In this document: positions 62,087-64,000 of the stretch, piece after piece
Numbering within the stretch: the stretch's first letter is position 1
How the letters are laid out: the number at the start of each line of letters is the position of its first letter
Source of the DNA: Bradyrhizobium iriomotense
GTDB taxonomy: Bacteria; Pseudomonadota; Alphaproteobacteria; Rhizobiales; Xanthobacteraceae
Length of the DNA: 64,000 nt
Direction: 5' to 3'
NCBI RefSeq assembly: GCF_030160715.1
Contig: NZ_BSOW01000035.1
Span: forward strand, 1-64,000
Notes under the pieces: model-generated
The model's input: only the letters and a program-made list of their open reading frames with translations
Told to the model about the DNA's origin: nothing
Database searches by the model: none
Program-made: the position numbers and the translations under genes

Positions 62087-62761
62087 CTATTCGACACGCT
62101 GACCCGCGCGCCAGCCCATCTCCCAGAAATCTGCCTCGAGTCGGGTGGCTTCCTTGAAGATCGCAATCAGCTCTGCCTCGCGGGCCGGCGTGGCGTAGAA
62201 ATCGGCGAGATGCTCCAAGTGTGCTCGCGCTTTCGCCGCGACCTCCTGGTATGGCGCGCCGGCGTACTCGGCGATCCAAACGCGATAGGGGTTCGTCGCA
62301 GCGTCCGCATCGGGTCGTGAGGCGAGCCGCGTGGCGATCTCCGCGTACCCGATCACGCAGGGGGCAAGCGCCACCTTGAGTGCCAGCAGATCGCCGCGCA
62401 TTCCAGCGTCGAGCACGTAGCGTGTGTAGGCCAGCGTCTCGACCGCCGGAGGGGTTTGTTCAAGGTCGCTCGGAGATAGACCCCAACCGGCACAGAGCTT
62501 CACATGAAGGTTCATCTCAACATCAAGGATGGCCGAGAGGCCGGCCGCTGCTTCACGCATGTCGGCAAGCTTGGGCGACTTGTAGACCGAGAGCGCGTAG
62601 GCGCGCGCGAACTCGATGAGGAACAGGTAGTCCTGCGCGAGGTAGTGACGAAACGCCGCTTCGGCGAGCGAGCCGTCTGCCAATCCGTTCGTGAAGGGAT
62701 GCTCGGTGTAGGCCCGCCACTCAGCGGATGCTTCTGTCTTTAGACGCTCGAAGAAACTCAC
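62087..62761 (-). CDS. tenA: TenA-family thiaminase II / aminopyrimidine aminohydrolase
   Basis: A 224-residue all-helical protein. ASAEWRAYTEHPFTNGLADG, FRHYLAQDYLFLIEFARAYA and AALSAILDVE-like blocks match TenA. CVIGYAEIATRL holds the catalytic Cys and Tyr. NPYRVWIAEYAGAPYQEVA and EADFWEMGWRA supply the remaining active-site Tyr and Glu. TenA hydrolyses aminopyrimidines so that HMP can be salvaged for thiamine. No other thiamine gene and no TPP riboswitch is seen beside it, so it may be a catabolic or salvage stand-alone. The stop is nine bases from the tRNA remnant. Confidence 0.92.
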   Translation of the reverse strand: MSFFERLKTEASAEWRAYTEHPFTNGLADGSLAEAAFRHYLAQDYLFLIEFARAYALSVYKSPKLADMREAAAGLSAILDVEMNLHVKLCAGWGLSPSDLEQTPPAVETLAYTRYVLDAGMRGDLLALKVALAPCVIGYAEIATRLASRPDADAATNPYRVWIAEYAGAPYQEVAAKARAHLEHLADFYATPAREAELIAIFKEATRLEADFWEMGWRAGQRVE

Positions 62762-63423
62762 GATCTATTTCGCCTGGCTTGCTTTCCCATGAACCTCTTT
62801 TGCTCGCTACCGATAGCGCGCGAACCGGGACGCTGACCTTGACAGGCCACGGCGATCAGCCGGCAGCGATGGTGCACGGAATTCGCTTGCCGTCGATCGC
62901 CGGGACTGACTTGCGTTCTCACGTTATCACCAACAGAACGCAATGCCCTAAGTCCAAGTTTCGATTGAACGAGCCGCACCAGTTTCGCACCAGAAACAAC
63001 CCGCACGAAGCGCGGCGAACGTGGTCGAATTCTAGGAAAAACGCAAGAAAATCAACGGCGGCGGCCATTATCCCGCCGCTCATAACGGTCTGGCTGCAGC
63101 TTTGATTCAGGCCAAACTCAAAAGCTGGTCGCAGTCTGTTGGTGACGGTGCCGGATTCTCGCCCCAGTATCTGCCACGTGCCAAAGAACTGGATATAACC
63201 CTTCCTAGCAGCGCACACTTCGGCGGCCGAAGGCCTTCCGAGCTCCATCCCCTTTTTCTTCGCCGCGGCATCCAATTACACGACGAGTTCATAGCGGCCG
63301 TTCCGCTTAGGCGCCGCCCGAGCATGATGCTCTGGATGATCACCAACGCCGACATTTTGTGGAATGGCGCCAGCGCAGGTGCGTGCACCTCGTTGAGTTG
63401 CGCGATGACCTAGAGGTTCGATC
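62762..63423. other. Gap of about 660 bases without a recognisable gene
   Basis: I found no family motif in any frame. The longest open frame (62919-63275, minus) has mixed hydrophobic composition but no ribosome site or motif. Confidence 0.4.
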
Positions 63424-63615
63424 GTGCAGGACACACATCGCAAATTGTCCTTGCAGACGAATCCAGACAAGGCGATCTTGCGCCTTGCACGCGTACTTGC
63501 TCGTCTGGCTGCGAGGGAAGATCATGAAAGAGAGCTCGGCGATCGAAGAGACAAGGAAGAGAGCGACTATCTATGCTCGATTCTCGACCGATCTTCAAAA
63601 CGAGCGTTCGATTGA
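63424..63615 (+). CDS. Small hypothetical protein preceding the recombinase
   Basis: A GTG start gives 63 residues with a helical core (DKAILRLARVLARLAAREDH). It overlaps the start of the recombinase by 92 bases in another frame. Short helical proteins upstream of serine recombinases are common in rhizobia, but the evidence here is only composition and position. Confidence 0.35.
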   Translation: MQDTHRKLSLQTNPDKAILRLARVLARLAAREDHERELGDRRDKEESDYLCSILDRSSKRAFD

Positions 63616-64000
63616 AGATCAGCTTTCACTTTGTCAAAGCTATGCAGAGCGCGAAGGCTTAACGGTTATCAGCACCCATGAAGATCGGGCTCGTTCAGGT
63701 GGCTCGGTCATGGGACGCGAAGGCCTTCTGCGGATGTTGGACCAAGCGCGGGAGAGATCTTTTGACGTAGTGATCGTCGAAGCGCTCGATCGCCTCTCTC
63801 GCGACATGGAAGATCTCGCAGGTATCCATAAGCGATTATCTTTTCTCGGCATCGAGATCCGGGCGGTCCACGAAGGCGTCGTTAACACCGTGCTGGTCGG
63901 TCTTCGCGGCCTGGTCGGACAACTCTATCGTGAGGACAACGCGCACAAGGTGCGGCGTGGCCAAGCAGGCCGGGTCAAGCAAGGTTTAGCTGGAGGTGGC
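63524..64000 (+). CDS. Serine site-specific recombinase (resolvase/invertase family), cut by the window end
   Basis: 159 residues are visible and no stop is reached. ATG 63524 has GAGGGA upstream. The N-terminal resolvase domain reads ATIYARFSTDLQNERSIEDQ, with the nucleophile Ser in RFSTD, then VISTHEDRARSGGSVMGREG and VVIVEALDRLSRDMEDL. VGLRGLVGQLYREDNAHKVR begins the long linker helix of large serine recombinases. The C-terminal recombinase and zinc-ribbon domains should follow beyond 64000. It suggests that another mobile element starts here. Confidence 0.9.
   Translation, partial: MKESSAIEETRKRATIYARFSTDLQNERSIEDQLSLCQSYAEREGLTVISTHEDRARSGGSVMGREGLLRMLDQARERSFDVVIVEALDRLSRDMEDLAGIHKRLSFLGIEIRAVHEGVVNTVLVGLRGLVGQLYREDNAHKVRRGQAGRVKQGLAGGG

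Noticed and set aside
1..64000. CRISPR arrays, rRNA genes or complete tRNAs
   Set aside because: No regularly spaced direct repeats of CRISPR size occur. The only tandem repeats are the coding leucine-rich units, and the two tRNA-like stretches are both incomplete.

Overview
The window reads like accessory chromosome of an alphaproteobacterium of the Bradyrhizobium / Nitrobacteraceae type. The reasons are GC-rich codon use, three orphan TrpX-like ABC substrate-binding proteins, several class III nucleotide cyclases, a DUF459 protein, a thermonuclease-type nuclease and many small secreted or cysteine-rich proteins typical of that group. The genus is inferred from gene content, not from a marker gene. 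There is no rRNA operon, no complete tRNA and no CRISPR array.

Layout. 0-4 kb: ammonium transporter, cupin, a small secreted protein and a HAMP-type adenylate cyclase. 4-11 kb: oxidoreductase, DHA2 efflux pump, SDR and Rrf2 regulator sharing a near-identical operator, a HD-GYP-like/LuxR regulator and a secreted alpha/beta hydrolase. 11-19.5 kb: small secreted proteins, a TetR regulator and many broken genes (HxlR, FabF tail, a histidine kinase joined to an Old Yellow Enzyme). 19.6-21.6 kb: a tRNA-like 3' end, tyrosine integrase and excisionase, the trace of an integrated element. 21.7-25.6 kb: a LysR gene divergent from a four-gene oxidoreductase/EthD operon. 26-29.3 kb: a membrane STAND-type NTPase with internalin-like leucine-rich repeats, between two diverged direct repeats. 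29.7-38.4 kb: DUF459 protein, IS and phage scars, HNH nuclease, two single-domain response regulators, a frameshifted Gly-rich protein, a nuclease, and two structured hairpin repeats beside a terminase remnant. 38.6-43.6 kb: three orphan substrate-binding proteins around a DUF5939 cyclase. 44-46.3 kb: IS110 remnant abutting a broken GNAT gene.

46.5-57.3 kb is the most coherent accessory block. Two paralogous AraC regulators, a degenerate trypsin-like protein, a Gly/Tyr-rich secreted protein, an arylsulfatase, small secreted proteins and an octaheme cytochrome c with a TPR tail lie together. A 19-bp motif, roughly nTGCCGAAnnnGCATAGYc, occurs seven times there, with one degenerate copy, nearly always in the gap before a forward-strand gene. 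I read this as a candidate AraC-controlled regulon.

57.4-64 kb: a dead SAM-domain cyclase cut by an IS5-type remnant; a 1091-residue receptor cyclase combining an NMT1/THI5-like binding domain, a second sensor region and a cyclase, with a SAM-domain scrap at its N terminus; a third, dead AraC paralogue; a 3' tRNA-Met remnant; a TenA thiaminase; and a serine recombinase running off the end. At least fifteen genes carry clear frameshifts, deletions or truncations, so the window is a zone of repeated insertion and decay.
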